Notes under the pieces: model-generated
Told to the model about the DNA's origin: nothing
What the model saw: only the letters and a program-made list of their open reading frames with translations
The model's database searches: none
NCBI GenBank assembly: GCA_002355455.1
Contig: AP017375.1
Coordinates: 4,269,640-4,333,639 of the forward strand
Direction: 5' to 3'
Source: Stanieria sp. NIES-3757
GTDB taxonomy: Bacteria > Cyanobacteriota > Cyanobacteriia > Cyanobacteriales > Xenococcaceae
Length of the DNA: 64,000 bases
Program-made: the position numbers and the translations under genes
In this document: piece by piece, positions 8,851-18,298 of the stretch
How the letters are laid out: the number at the start of each line of letters is the position of its first letter
Numbering within the stretch: the first letter of the stretch is position 1

Positions 8851-10206
8851 TTATTTTTGGCAAGATTCTCCTAACAGTAGAAAACGACAACCCGCCGAAG
8901 GTTCATCTCTAATCATATTTTTGATGGAAAAACCTTCGTAGATATCTTCAACTACATCTTGTTTATCGTTAAGATCGTAACTGCCAGCTAAATCTTGATT
9001 GGGGTCAAAATCTATAGTACCACTGGCATTATTGTTTGTTTTGACTGGTGTGAGAGCAGCTTGAATCGTCTCAGTAGAAGGTGGTTGATAGTTAAAAGGC
9101 AATTCGATCTTTAAAGGATTCCATAAGCTTAAAAAGTTATTTAAATTTTGTCCGCTACTAAACCTAGTATGCAGAGTAGGTGGATCGTATTTAACTGCAT
9201 CGGAGACAGTTTTAGCTAAGTCTTCTGACTCAAAACTAGCCGATTCAAAATTTGAGACTGAACAGTATTCTTGAACTATTTTACCCTTATCGGCCGAACC
9301 CCGTCCGTGGACTCCGATGACATAACCATTGCTATCAAATACAGGACCACCACTCATTCCAGGACGAGTTTGATCGAAATAAAACAGGCTGTAGCCATTT
9401 TCTCCTTGTTGAGGTTGAATTTTTCTGGTAATTGGAGTCCAAGCTAAACGTCTTTGTCGGCGAGCTATTTTTCCTCGACATTCTCCTGTAACTGAGTCTT
9501 TTTCTTTTTCTGGATCTGGCCAACCAGAAACATAAATTCGATCTTCGATTTGAACATTATCTACATTCCCCAGTGAGGCGACAGGATAGTTGCGATCGCT
9601 TCTAAAACTAACTACGGCTAAATCTTGTCCAGCAACTCTAGTGGGAATTGCTAAAGAATAACAACCAAAACGTAGTAACCTACTGACAGGATTGGGTTGA
9701 TCGTCAAGAGGACAATCTCGGCGATCGCTAACATTATCAACCTCATGCACCAATCCATCATTCGTGCGAATGCCATAGACATAATTTGCGTCTAAGTCAT
9801 TTTGTTTAAAGTTATGGGTAACGGTTAAAATGTAATAGGTATTTTCTTTTTTTGCAATAATTACCCCAGAACCAGGGTTCCAAACTCCATCAGGATTACT
9901 TTCTCTTGCTAAAGGATTGTTACGATTAGCTTCTAATTCTTTGACTAATTCGGGAGTTAATCCAGGTGCAATCAAAACTGTAGTTTGTCTAGCGATCGAA
10001 TTAATCTCTTCGACAGATAATTCTGCTGAGGCAGGAGCAACTATCAAACTGTTTAAAAACAATATGCCTAAAATTTGATAAATAAGATTAATTTTTTTGA
10101 ATTTTACTTGAGATAAATTACAGCAACTAAAATTCAAAAAGGTTCTGAATAAATTGTCTTTTACTTTTTTTAGGCTAGTTGAGCTAGATTTAGAGTTAGA
10201 AAACAT
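8851..10206 (-). CDS. Secreted trypsin-like serine protease
   Basis: A 451-residue protein with a chymotrypsin-fold domain. A hydrophobic export signal ends at APASAEL (about residue 62), preceded by an unusually long, basic N-terminal extension; a start further downstream is possible but no better codon is obvious. The catalytic triad is visible as His in VTHNF (about 126), Asp in DLAVVSF (about 194) and Ser in GMSGGPVF (about 284). A C-terminal tail of about 150 residues after the protease core has no recognised domain. Four cysteines in the core may form disulfides (inference). No PDZ domain is seen, so it is not a Deg/HtrA protein. Likely periplasmic or extracellular. Confidence 0.82.
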   Translation of the reverse strand: MFSNSKSSSTSLKKVKDNLFRTFLNFSCCNLSQVKFKKINLIYQILGILFLNSLIVAPASAELSVEEINSIARQTTVLIAPGLTPELVKELEANRNNPLARESNPDGVWNPGSGVIIAKKENTYYILTVTHNFKQNDLDANYVYGIRTNDGLVHEVDNVSDRRDCPLDDQPNPVSRLLRFGCYSLAIPTRVAGQDLAVVSFRSDRNYPVASLGNVDNVQIEDRIYVSGWPDPEKEKDSVTGECRGKIARRQRRLAWTPITRKIQPQQGENGYSLFYFDQTRPGMSGGPVFDSNGYVIGVHGRGSADKGKIVQEYCSVSNFESASFESEDLAKTVSDAVKYDPPTLHTRFSSGQNLNNFLSLWNPLKIELPFNYQPPSTETIQAALTPVKTNNNASGTIDFDPNQDLAGSYDLNDKQDVVEDIYEGFSIKNMIRDEPSAGCRFLLLGESCQK

Positions 10207-10387
10207 GGGAAAAATTAGTTTTTCTATAGTCTTTTTTGATCGATCATAACTTAAACTAACTTGTGAATTTAATATTTTTTTACAAAAAGGTAGGAAAGAT
10301 TATTTACAAACAAATTTAATTACTCAAAAATATCTAAAGACAAAATAAATTTATTTTTTTTATTTAAGTTGATTTTTAAAGATTTGT

Positions 10388-10984
10388 TTAATTTTTAATT
10401 TTTAAATTTTTATTTTTTGTTTCTTCTTTACCCTGATCTTTCTTGAGCGCAGGCGACGAGTTTGTAATGTTTGATTTTTTCTTTTGGCTGTTTTTTAAAT
10501 GAGAATGAACCCAATCACTGAAAGAATGACTCATTGCTCCTAATTCTAAACCAATAAAACCAGCAATTAGTTCTGCCAAATATTGATTCAAACTTAATTT
10601 AAATCCTTGTTGAGCTACTTGTTGCCAATTCCACTCAAAACCCCAAATTAGTTGAAAAATTGCTACTAAAAAAATAGCCAGTAAGAAACAAAATATTAAT
10701 AAATAAATTAATCTAATAACTGTACCAATAATTAAACCATGAGAAAAAAAACTTCGATGGCGAAATAAATAGCGATAGGGTAACCAAAGCGGGCTAAATA
10801 AGCCCCAACGTTTAAACTGGATTGAATGTATATCTAAATCTGGACCAAACATCAATCCACTAAACAGAAAGGATCCAGCAATAATGAGAGTTAATTCACC
10901 ATTGCGAGTTAAACAAAAAGAAGTACCAACAAGCCAAGGTAAACTCCAAAGAGTAATGCGATCGTGGGTCTGACCAGAAGGCAT
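10388..10984 (-). CDS. DUF2227-family putative metal-binding membrane protein
   Basis: This 198-residue protein starts MPSGQTHDRITLWSLP, the signature start of the DUF2227 metal-binding family. It contains GPDLDIHSIQ and LFRHRSFFSHG, whose His and Asp residues are the proposed metal ligands, followed by a strong membrane segment and a second hydrophobic region with MSHSFSDWVHSH. The C-terminal 35 residues are Lys-rich and low in complexity. The overall layout resembles the YdjM/LexA-regulated membrane hydrolase group. The enzymatic role is unknown. It stands alone, with AT-rich gaps on both sides. Confidence 0.78.
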   Translation of the reverse strand: MPSGQTHDRITLWSLPWLVGTSFCLTRNGELTLIIAGSFLFSGLMFGPDLDIHSIQFKRWGLFSPLWLPYRYLFRHRSFFSHGLIIGTVIRLIYLLIFCFLLAIFLVAIFQLIWGFEWNWQQVAQQGFKLSLNQYLAELIAGFIGLELGAMSHSFSDWVHSHLKNSQKKKSNITNSSPALKKDQGKEETKNKNLKIKN

Positions 10985-11347
10985 AATAGTATTATCTTTA
11001 AACCCTAATGCAGCAACCTCTTAGAGTAACAAAAAAAATCTCCTATTAATGCCACTCCACAAAAATTATTCTTAAGCCAAGGGAGAATTTAAAAACAAAA
11101 TTTGTGCCAGCTTTCATTAATCTGGCAATTAAAAACTAAACACTTTGACTGTGATCACAAAAAATAAATTTTTGAACTCAAAATTTTGTAAAGACGTGTA
11201 AGCGAAAATCTTTAACTATAAACTTTGAACTAAAAAAATATTTAAATCTAGTTGACTATTACGAGCCCAATTTCCCAAAAACACTAAATGCCCTCTTGAC
11301 AGGGCAAAATCGAATTATCGGGATGGTTGGTTTGCGTTTCAAAATAA
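10985..11347. other. Gene-free AT-rich stretch
   Basis: No coding signal is convincing here. The only structure seen is the hairpin at 11289-11306, annotated separately. A 76-codon minus-strand frame at 11259-11489 overlaps the small gene in another frame and is rejected. Confidence 0.6.
11270..11306 (-). terminator. Probable terminator after the small conserved gene
   Basis: A perfect 6-bp stem (TGCCCT/AGGGCA, 11289-11306) with a 6-base loop is followed on the minus strand by a T-rich run. It lies about 40 bases after the stop of the 64-codon gene. Confidence 0.5.
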
Positions 11348-11542
11348 CTAATAAGCTAAGGTAGCTAAAGTTTCTTTTAAATAACGACGTACTTGTAAGT
11401 CTAGACTTTCTTGAGTTTCGGCTGATTGTTCTGTCAACCAACGTTGGAAACCAGAACTTCTGGCGATCGCTTGTTTTAAGCTGAACCAAATTTCTTGGTC
11501 TTGCTCAAATTGGTTTGGCGAAGCAATTGTTGAGTTTCCCAT
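11348..11542 (-). CDS. Small conserved cyanobacterial protein, unknown function
   Basis: A 64-residue soluble protein starting MGNSTIASPNQFEQDQE and ending in an RRYLKETLATLAY-type tail. Short proteins of this pattern (a polar start, EIWFSLKQAIA in the middle, RYL-ETL-TLAY at the end) are familiar to me from cyanobacterial genomes, but no function is known. The helix-rich composition and conserved aromatic residues suggest a small interaction module. A hairpin follows the gene, so it is probably a monocistronic transcript. Confidence 0.68.
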   Translation of the reverse strand: MGNSTIASPNQFEQDQEIWFSLKQAIARSSGFQRWLTEQSAETQESLDLQVRRYLKETLATLAY

Positions 11543-11639
11543 TGATACCTTTTGTACTTAATTGATCTTTATATCTTTAAGATAGCTCAACTATCCAAGT
11601 CATGAATGATACTTACTACACCAATTGAGATTTTTTTTA

Positions 11640-12236
11640 TTATCCTGATTGTTCTCGAGATAAAATGCGATCAATCCAAAAACCAGGAATAGTAAATTCT
11701 TTAGCAATTTCTTCAGAGGGAAATGGCTCTGTAGCAGCTAAAAAAGCCTGATTAATCAACAAAATTCTTAAAACACTAACTGGTATTTGTAAAAATAAAT
11801 TGCTAGCAAGGAAACCAACCGCAGCAATAATTAATCCGATTAAATGCCATCCTTGAGACCAGGGATTAATTGGTATTACTAAAGGAGCAAAACGGTCTAA
11901 GAACCACAAAATTAACATCATTACAATCGCAGTAATTATACTTAAAATGCGATGGGGTTGAGTTTTGAATTGAGCTAAAATTTGTCTTTGTTCTGGGCTT
12001 AATTGCTCTGGTTTGAGAGAAAACAACAAAATACTAAAAATATCAAAGGGACGAACTAACTGCATCCAGAGAATAGGTAAAATTCCTACCGCAGCTAGCA
12101 ATAGTAATTCTAACCAAGACCAAAATAAAGGTGTACCAATCGATAAGCCTAGCCAGACCACTTCAAGCCATAATGGCACAAGAACAATACCTGTGAGATG
12201 AATCCACAAAAAAGGTTCTGAACGAAAAGAAGACAT
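11640..12236 (-). CDS. Low-complexity-tail membrane protein
   Basis: A 198-residue membrane protein with hydrophobic segments at about residues 9-30, 35-55, 93-112 and 125-155. The start MSSFRSEPFLWIHLTGI and the block GILPILWMQLVRPF match the cyanobacterial family called low-complexity tail membrane protein, which commonly sits next to infB as here. This copy is short and largely lacks the low-complexity tail. It follows infB on the same strand, but the terminator at 12387-12417 separates them, so it is likely transcribed independently. Function unknown. Confidence 0.72.
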   Translation of the reverse strand: MSSFRSEPFLWIHLTGIVLVPLWLEVVWLGLSIGTPLFWSWLELLLLAAVGILPILWMQLVRPFDIFSILLFSLKPEQLSPEQRQILAQFKTQPHRILSIITAIVMMLILWFLDRFAPLVIPINPWSQGWHLIGLIIAAVGFLASNLFLQIPVSVLRILLINQAFLAATEPFPSEEIAKEFTIPGFWIDRILSREQSG

Positions 12237-12386
12237 TTTAGATCGAGTTCGGTTAAATACTTACACTTTGATTTTGAGGGGTCAGGGGTAATAGACGCAA
12301 GGTATATCTTGCCCGCACCAAGGTTGGAAGCAATAAAATTAAATAATTATTTAATTAAACTCACCTGAAATTAATTACAGTTGAGC

Positions 12387-12417
12387 AAAAAAATAAAGGG
12401 CGAAACCCAGTTCGCCC
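12387..12417 (-). terminator. Rho-independent terminator of infB
   Basis: On the minus strand a perfect 7-bp GC-rich stem (GGGCGAA/TTCGCCC, loop of six) is followed by a T-rich tract (TTTATTTTTTT). It lies 24 bases after the infB stop and closes the rimP-nusA-ylxR-infB cluster. Confidence 0.85.
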
Positions 12418-12440
12418 CAAATAGTATTTTAGATTTTGAT

Positions 12441-15395
12441 TTAATGAGCTGAAAGAGTACGACGCTTAAAGACCATTTCGTAAGCTTCGATAATATCTCC
12501 TTCTTGCCAATCATTAAACTTAGATGAGCCAATACCACATTCATAACCAGCATTGACCTCTTTAGCATCCTCTTTGACTCGTTTGAGAGAGTCCATGACA
12601 CCTGTGTAAATTACTGCATTGCCACGTCTTACTCTCACTTGAGCGTTACGAACCATTTTGCCTGATTGAACATAACAACCAGCAACTGTTCCGCGACCTA
12701 CAGGGAAGACGGCTCTAACTTGTGCCTGACCAAGGGGTTCTTCCACTTCTTCGGGATCGAGCAGACCTTCCATAGCTCCTTGAATATCATCAAGTAGTTT
12801 GTAAATGATATTGTACTGACGAATGTCGACTCCTTCACGGTCAGCAGCTTGGCGCGCACCACTAGCTAAAGTAGTGTTAAAACCAATAATGACTGCACCA
12901 CTAGCAGCAGCTAAGTCAACATCTGTTTCTGTTACTTCTCCTGGGGCAGCTAACAAGATCCGAAGTTGTACTTCATTTTGAGGCAACTGTTGGAGAGAAC
13001 CAATAATTGCTTCAACAGAACCGTGAACGTCTGCTTTTAGGATTAAATTAAGCTCTTTGAGTTCTCCTTCTTGAGCCTGAGCCGATAAACTGCTAAGAGT
13101 GATTCTCCGAGAAGACATAGCCTGTTGAAGACGAGAATCTCTTTGCTGTTCTGCCCTTGCTTCTGCTACTACCCGCGCTTCTTTTTCAGTAGGATAGACA
13201 TCAAATTCGTCTCCTGCTTCTGGAACATCGTTTAGACCTAAAACCTCTACAGCAAAAGAAGGAGTAGCTGCTTCGACTTTATCACCGCGATCGTCGATCA
13301 TCGCCCGAATCTTACCAAAAACAGAACCAGCGACAATATTATCTCCGACTCGAAGAGTTCCATTTTGAACTAATAAAGTAGCCACTGGCCCTCTAGCTCG
13401 GTCAAGATTGGATTCAATCACCGTTCCTTTGGCAAGACGATCAGGATTTGCTGATAATTCTTCGATTTCTGAAACTAGCAGAATCATTTCCAAAAGATTA
13501 TCCAGATTTTCCCCTTTCAGCGCACTAACTGGCACCATAATTGTCTCACCACCCCAATCTTCCGCGACTAATCCAAGTTCGGTTAGCTCTTGTTTGATTC
13601 GCTCAGGATTGGACTCTGGTTTATCAATTTTGTTGATTGCAACAATAATCGGTACTTCTGCTGCTTTAGCGTGACTGATTGCCTCTCTAGTTTGAGGCTG
13701 TACTCCATCATCTGCTGCCACTACTAAAATAGCAATGTCCGTTACTCGTGTTCCCCTTGCTCTCATAGCAGTGAAAGCTTCGTGTCCTGGAGTATCAAGG
13801 AAGACAATTTGCTGTTGGTTGCCGTTGTGTTCGATATCAACATGATAGGCACCAATGTGCTGTGTAATACCACCAGCTTCTCCCTGAGCAACTTTACTTT
13901 TTCTAATCGAATCGAGTAAAGTCGTTTTACCGTGGTCAACGTGTCCCATGATGGTCACTACAGGAGGACGAAGTTGAAGATTATCAAGGTCAGCAGCGTC
14001 TAACATTTCGGTTTCTTTGGTTGCTGCTGATTTGACTTCTGCGGTTTCTACCTTGACTCCCAATTCTTCGGCAACGGCGCGAGCAGTTTCTAACTCTAGA
14101 GATTGAGTAATATTAACTGCAATTCCCTTAAAGAAAAGAGTTTTAATAATGTCTGTTTCTGGAGTATTGAGTAGGTCGGCTAATTCACGAACCGTTAGGT
14201 TATGAGAAAGTACTACAGATTCTGGTGGTTGCGCTGCAACAACGCGATCGCGTTTGTCGACTTTAGCAGCTTTTTCGGTTTTTTGGGTTGGTTTTTTAAC
14301 TTTATTGGCTGTAGCAGCAACTGGCTGTTTTTCCAATGATTTGGGTCTAGCAGGACGAGCTGTAGCCAAACTTACAGAATTAGATATCATTGAGCTATCT
14401 AATTCTGTATCAAAATCATCATCATCATCATCAACTAAAGGTTTAGGACGACGCTTAGCTTTATTGCCTGCTTTAGCTTTGGCAGCCTTAGCTGAATCTA
14501 GACTTTCTTCTTCTTCTTCTTCCCAATCTGCTGTTTTTCCTTTGCGAGGTAAATCTGGGCGTTTTAGTTTGAGTTTTTTCTCTTTTTTAACACCCGAGTC
14601 TAAATCAAATTCCTCGGTTTCTTCTGGTATTTCTTCATCAATTGATGTTACCGCAACTTCTTCTTTAATCTCATCAACTGGTTTAGGTGGTTGAGGTCGT
14701 TGTAATTTAGGTAATGAAGGTTGCGATTTGATTTTAGCTTTAGCTTTGTTAACAGTTTTTTCTGGTGAAGCTACTTTCAATTCTGGCGAAGCTATCTCTT
14801 CTTCTGAAGCAACAGGTTTGCTAGGAGCTTGTTTTTGAGCATCTCTAGCTTGAGCTTTAACTAACTGAGGTCTTGATGGAGGACTAATTAGTTTGGGTTT
14901 AGCTGCTGTTGGTCTTTCTACCACGGTCTTTTCTACGGATTCTTCTGAAGAGTTTGTTTCTAAAGTTGATTTAGGAGGTTGTCTCAGTTGAGATTGAGTA
15001 GGGTGAGATGGTGATAAAGATGTTGGTGGATTAGAAGATTTAGTTTGTGGTTTGGCTAGTAATTTTGGTGGCTCTGCTAAAACAGAATTAGATTCTTTTC
15101 TAGAGGATTGAGAGGCAGAATAAGGCTGGTTTTGCTTGTGATGAATTGCCAGAATTTGTTGTTTGAGTTTATCTTTGGCTCGTTCGTCTCCTTCATGAGC
15201 GACAGACTCATTGACTGTCTTCTCGGGAACATATTTTGTTGCAGCAGTCCTGACTCGTTCAGCTTGAGATTCCGTAATTGTACTACTATGACTCTTAACG
15301 GCTATATTTAGTTTTTCGCAGAGGTCTTTGATATCTTTGTTCTCCAAATTCAATTCTTTTGATAGTTCGTATATTCTGACTTTTCCGTTGTTCAT
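12441..15395 (-). CDS. infB: Translation initiation factor IF-2
   Basis: IF-2 is the GTPase that places initiator tRNA on the 30S ribosome and promotes subunit joining. The 984-residue protein has an N-terminal IF2_N motif ([17 protein letters not shown]), about 340 residues of Lys/Pro/Glu-rich linker with acidic runs, a second IF2_N-like block (about 395-450), then the GTPase domain with G1 GHVDHGKT (about 483), G3 DTPGHE and G4 NKID. Beta-barrel domains II and IV and domain III follow. The large linker is normal for cyanobacteria. Last gene of the cluster, ended by a strong terminator. Confidence 0.97.
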   Translation of the reverse strand: MNNGKVRIYELSKELNLENKDIKDLCEKLNIAVKSHSSTITESQAERVRTAATKYVPEKTVNESVAHEGDERAKDKLKQQILAIHHKQNQPYSASQSSRKESNSVLAEPPKLLAKPQTKSSNPPTSLSPSHPTQSQLRQPPKSTLETNSSEESVEKTVVERPTAAKPKLISPPSRPQLVKAQARDAQKQAPSKPVASEEEIASPELKVASPEKTVNKAKAKIKSQPSLPKLQRPQPPKPVDEIKEEVAVTSIDEEIPEETEEFDLDSGVKKEKKLKLKRPDLPRKGKTADWEEEEEESLDSAKAAKAKAGNKAKRRPKPLVDDDDDDFDTELDSSMISNSVSLATARPARPKSLEKQPVAATANKVKKPTQKTEKAAKVDKRDRVVAAQPPESVVLSHNLTVRELADLLNTPETDIIKTLFFKGIAVNITQSLELETARAVAEELGVKVETAEVKSAATKETEMLDAADLDNLQLRPPVVTIMGHVDHGKTTLLDSIRKSKVAQGEAGGITQHIGAYHVDIEHNGNQQQIVFLDTPGHEAFTAMRARGTRVTDIAILVVAADDGVQPQTREAISHAKAAEVPIIVAINKIDKPESNPERIKQELTELGLVAEDWGGETIMVPVSALKGENLDNLLEMILLVSEIEELSANPDRLAKGTVIESNLDRARGPVATLLVQNGTLRVGDNIVAGSVFGKIRAMIDDRGDKVEAATPSFAVEVLGLNDVPEAGDEFDVYPTEKEARVVAEARAEQQRDSRLQQAMSSRRITLSSLSAQAQEGELKELNLILKADVHGSVEAIIGSLQQLPQNEVQLRILLAAPGEVTETDVDLAAASGAVIIGFNTTLASGARQAADREGVDIRQYNIIYKLLDDIQGAMEGLLDPEEVEEPLGQAQVRAVFPVGRGTVAGCYVQSGKMVRNAQVRVRRGNAVIYTGVMDSLKRVKEDAKEVNAGYECGIGSSKFNDWQEGDIIEAYEMVFKRRTLSAH

Positions 15396-15763
15396 CCACT
15401 ACGCCCCTTAATACCTTAATATCGATTAACTGGGTTATTCCCTAATAATTTGTCTGTGTATGTGGTCTTTCATGTTGCCGTTTGGTTATTGGTAAATTTT
15501 TTATAACTGACGACTGTTGGTGAGGTATTGACCTCGCCAGAAACTGATTAAGCGTCCAAGTCTACTCTTTAATTCCTTTGTTGTACTCAGGACTCAAGAT
15601 TTCGCCTTGTCTGTCTTATTTAATGTTATGTTGTAATCTAGTTGAAGGCTAACAATACCCCCTATCGATCTATTTTAAGGAAAAATACAGAAGTGTTTTT
15701 TAGCTTTTTAGTTTAAGTTAGAAAAATTAGTTGTCAAGGTTGCCCCAAGAGCAACTTACTCAC
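15396..15763. other. Gap between ylxR and infB
   Basis: 368 bases without a convincing gene, tRNA or terminator. Such a long gap inside a conserved cluster may hold a separate infB promoter or leader, but I see no clear box. Confidence 0.5.
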
Positions 15764-16024
15764 TTAATTGTGACATTTTGTTTGCAAGCGTTGAGCTAAA
15801 CTGCGATAAATTTCTTCTGGAATATTAGCTCGTAAAGAACGCCCTAAACGATTTTTGTGACGAGCTTTTAATAAACAATCCTCCTCAGGACACAAATAAG
15901 CTGAACGTCCCATTCCTTCTTCTAGTTTAATTTGGTAAGAAGGATATATTCTAACAATTCGCAAAAATGAATTTTTTGGAGCTATTTTTCGACAACTAAG
16001 ACAACGTCGATAGTTTGGTTGCAT
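15764..16024 (-). CDS. ylxR: YlxR/DUF448 RNA-binding protein (RnpM-like)
   Basis: An 86-residue basic protein with the family motifs RRCLSCRK near the N-terminus and GRSAYLCP in the middle. YlxR proteins are small nucleic-acid-binding proteins encoded between nusA and infB in most bacteria, and B. subtilis YlxR has been reported to modulate RNase P (RnpM). Location between nusA and infB is the canonical one. The start ATG at 16024 gives a normal length. An imperfect hairpin at 16069-16100 lies between the nusA stop and this start. Confidence 0.93.
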   Translation of the reverse strand: MQPNYRRCLSCRKIAPKNSFLRIVRIYPSYQIKLEEGMGRSAYLCPEEDCLLKARHKNRLGRSLRANIPEEIYRSLAQRLQTKCHN

Positions 16025-16068
16025 GAAAATGAACTAATTGATGGAGATGAAAATGAAATTAGACCCAA

Positions 16069-16100
16069 TTAGCAGGCAATTTATAGAGTTGCCCGCCTAA
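16069..16100 (-). promoter_or_regulatory. Imperfect hairpin between nusA and ylxR
   Basis: Arms TTAG/CTAA and GGCAA/TTGCC flank a nine-base A/T loop. There is no T-tract, so it may be an RNA-processing or attenuation structure. Weakly supported. Confidence 0.3.
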
Positions 16101-16121
16101 AAACTAAAGCCTTGATTCCAA

Positions 16122-17342
16122 CTATGATGATAATTCTTCTAATTCGGTTTCTTCATCGGGATCGGCAATTGGTTCAGAGGTTATCGCAGCACCGTCGTGT
16201 TCTTCTTTGTATTTGGCAAGGTCTTTAATATCAATTTTCCATCCCGTTAAACGAGCAGCCAAACGGACATTCTGACCTTCTTTGCCAATTGCTAAACTGA
16301 GTTGGTCTTCAGCAACTAATACTAGCGATTGTTTTTCCTCAGCATCAATGAGCAAGACTTTATCAACTCTAGCAGGACTGAGAGAATTGGCAATATAAGT
16401 TGCAGGGTCTGGAGACCAGCGAATTACATCAATTTTTTCTCCACGCAATTCATTAACAACAGCTTGGATCCGAGAACCTCTAGCACCGATACAAGCTCCT
16501 ACTGGGTCGACATCTCTCTCTAGAGTATCTACCGCTATTTTGGTGCGAACACCTACATGACGAGAGGGAGGATGAGCTTCACGAGCAACTGCTACAATTC
16601 TGACGATTTCTTCTTCGATTTCTGGTACTTCGTTGCTAAATAATTCTACGACTAAGCCAGCAGCCGACCTAGAAACAATTAGCTGAGGCCCTCGATGAGG
16701 AGTTTCTCGAACTTTTTTCAAATAAACTTTGAAAGTAGCATTAGAACGATAGGTATCGTTAACTAATTGTTCTCGTTTTGGTAATTCGGCTTCAACTTCA
16801 GGTTGTCCGACTCCACTACTGACTGCCATAATAACTGACTGTCTTTCAAACCGCAGTACTCGCGCTTGTAAAAGGGTATTTTCTAAGTCTTTAAACTCTT
16901 CCTGAACTAATTTACGTTGTTGGTCTCTTAGTTTTTGTAGCAGTACTTGTTTGGTTTGAATTGCTGCCATGCGACCAAAGTCTTTTTGTTCAGGAGTAAC
17001 ATCAACTAGAACGGTATCTCCTACCTGAAATTCTGAATCTCCTAATTGTTCTTTAACTTCTTTTAATGGAATTTCGTGGTCGTTGCTCGAAACCTCTTCG
17101 ACAATGGTTTTGGTCGTGAGAATTCTAAAACCTTCTTCTTCAATATCTAGCTGGACGTTGAAATTGTCAAAGTATTCCTCACTAAATTGATGACGGTCTA
17201 AACTTTGAGCGCGACGAAATCTTTCATAGCCTTTGAGTAAAGCTTCTCTTAACGCTTCTTGGACTGAGGTTTGAGGTAGATTGTGTCGTTGGCTAATTTG
17301 TTCAATCATATCCTTCAGACCAGGTAGATTTACTATGGTCAT
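16122..17342 (-). CDS. nusA: Transcription termination/antitermination factor NusA
   Basis: NusA binds RNA polymerase and nascent RNA, controlling pausing, termination and antitermination. The start is taken at MTIVNLPGLK, which aligns with other cyanobacterial NusA N-termini; two further in-frame Met codons lie up to nine bases upstream. Domains in order: NTD (1-125) with LREALLKGYERFRRAQ, S1 (about 130-200) and tandem KH domains (about 200-350) with GACIGARGSRIQAVV and LSLAIGKEGQNVRLAARL. An acidic tail of about 30 residues replaces the C-terminal repeats found in E. coli, as usual for this phylum. A palindromic repeat lies between this gene and rimP. Confidence 0.96.
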   Translation of the reverse strand: MTIVNLPGLKDMIEQISQRHNLPQTSVQEALREALLKGYERFRRAQSLDRHQFSEEYFDNFNVQLDIEEEGFRILTTKTIVEEVSSNDHEIPLKEVKEQLGDSEFQVGDTVLVDVTPEQKDFGRMAAIQTKQVLLQKLRDQQRKLVQEEFKDLENTLLQARVLRFERQSVIMAVSSGVGQPEVEAELPKREQLVNDTYRSNATFKVYLKKVRETPHRGPQLIVSRSAAGLVVELFSNEVPEIEEEIVRIVAVAREAHPPSRHVGVRTKIAVDTLERDVDPVGACIGARGSRIQAVVNELRGEKIDVIRWSPDPATYIANSLSPARVDKVLLIDAEEKQSLVLVAEDQLSLAIGKEGQNVRLAARLTGWKIDIKDLAKYKEEHDGAAITSEPIADPDEETELEELSS

Positions 17343-17440
17343 AGGCATCACTCCTAAAATTTTTGCTTAATTATTGATTAATAGAGATTGAGAACTGTTT
17401 TTTGTATTTGTGAAGTTTGACAATTACCATCAAAGGTAAT

Positions 17441-17489
17441 GTGAGGGGCTGACCCCGCTCTTCGAGGGCTGGGCTTGTACGCCCCGTCC
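17441..17489. repeat. GC-rich palindromic element, copy 1 (intergenic)
   Basis: This 49-base element in an AT-rich gap begins GTGAGGGGCTG and ends GCTTGTACGCCCCGT. Outer arms GGGGC/GCCCC enclose an inner stem of about eight pairs with a TTCGA loop. The same ends recur at 34441-34489 (inside tamB) and, inverted and enlarged, at 59964-60056 (inside a kinase gene). In this copy it lies between rimP and nusA, where it would be transcribed. Confidence 0.85.
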
Positions 17490-17562
17490 ACTACTTAGGG
17501 ATTGTCACCTAAATTTGATTTAGTGAATTCTGTACCGTCCTTTGAGGTAAAATACCGATGAT

Positions 17563-18024
17563 TCAATCAGTGTCATTTAGTTGAACTTTGGCAATTAAGT
17601 GGCGAGGGATAGCTAAAGCTTTTCCTTTTTGATTGATATAAACTGCTTGCTCGTCACGTCCTTGAAGTTTACCCTGCCACTCCTTACGTTCTTTATAAGG
17701 AGTAAAGGTTTTAACAATAACCGAAAATCCCTTAAAAGAGATAAAATCCCTGTCTGTGGTTAAAGTACGAGAAATACCAGGGCTAGATACTTCTAATACA
17801 TAAGAACCAGGAATAATTTCTGTTGTATCGAGTGTTGCTTCTAATGCCAAACTCATGCGTTCGCAGTCATCAAGGCTAGTATCCGCACTCAGATTGCGAA
17901 CATCTATTCTTAGTACTGGTGGTTTTTTATTGGTTTGAAAAACTATGTCTACCAATTCTAAGTTTAACTCTTGGGCAAGGGGTGTTGCCAATTCTGCTAT
18001 TTGAGAAACAAGAGGATGGGTCAT
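17563..18024 (-). CDS. rimP: Ribosome maturation factor RimP
   Basis: RimP is needed for late assembly of the 30S ribosomal subunit. From the ATG at 18024 it encodes about 153 residues starting MTHPLVSQIAELA, matching cyanobacterial homologues; an ATG at 18033 would add three residues. The N-terminal domain includes LELVDIVFQ and PPVLRIDVRN, the conserved LDDCERMSLALE and YVLEVSSPGISR motifs join the two domains, and the C-terminal SH3-like domain has WQGKLQGRDEQAVY. It is the promoter-proximal gene of the rimP-nusA-ylxR-infB cluster. Confidence 0.95.
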   Translation of the reverse strand: MTHPLVSQIAELATPLAQELNLELVDIVFQTNKKPPVLRIDVRNLSADTSLDDCERMSLALEATLDTTEIIPGSYVLEVSSPGISRTLTTDRDFISFKGFSVIVKTFTPYKERKEWQGKLQGRDEQAVYINQKGKALAIPRHLIAKVQLNDTD

Positions 18025-18086
18025 TGTCTGCAAACAATCGTCAGTATTTTTAATGCTTTAGCTAAGAGATTGAAAATTTTTCCAAT

Positions 18087-18108
18087 AAAAAAAGCGGGGT
18101 AAACCCAC
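18087..18108 (-). terminator. Probable terminator upstream of rimP
   Basis: On the minus strand a short GC-rich stem (GTGGG with CCCCGC, one bulge) is followed by seven T. It would end transcription from the 504-residue membrane protein gene before the rimP cluster. Confidence 0.5.
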
Positions 18109-18250
18109 TCTCAATCTACTTAGATGCTAAGGTAGGTGGAAAGAAGTTTTTTTAGGACAATTCTTCCCAGAATTTATCTTATCAATAATTGAGGTTAATT
18201 GCCCAGGAAAGATTGATGGGTCAATTCCTCGAAAGTAAAAGGCAGGAGGT

Positions 18251-18298
18251 TTAAAACCTATTACTTATTACTTCCTAACAACTGGTCACTGGTCACTG
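18251..18298. repeat. Composite heptamer repeats at a stop codon
   Basis: Two period-7 tracts lie here: about two units of ATTACTT near 18258-18272 and two and a half units of ACTGGTC at 18281-18298. The second tract, read on the minus strand, provides the TGA stop of the membrane protein gene ending at 18293. The same repeat follows pilM at 1337-1354. Confidence 0.7.

Noticed and set aside
8756-8941. 61-codon plus-strand frame after the CPBP gene
   Set aside because: Overlaps the 3' end of the well-supported serine protease gene and lies in repeat-like DNA.
11259-11489. 76-codon minus-strand frame over the small conserved gene
   Set aside because: Different frame of the same strand; the 64-codon frame has the family-like sequence and runs through the hairpin correctly.
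14254-14694. 146-codon frame opposite infB
   Set aside because: Antisense shadow of the Lys/Glu-rich IF-2 linker, giving Ser/Leu runs.
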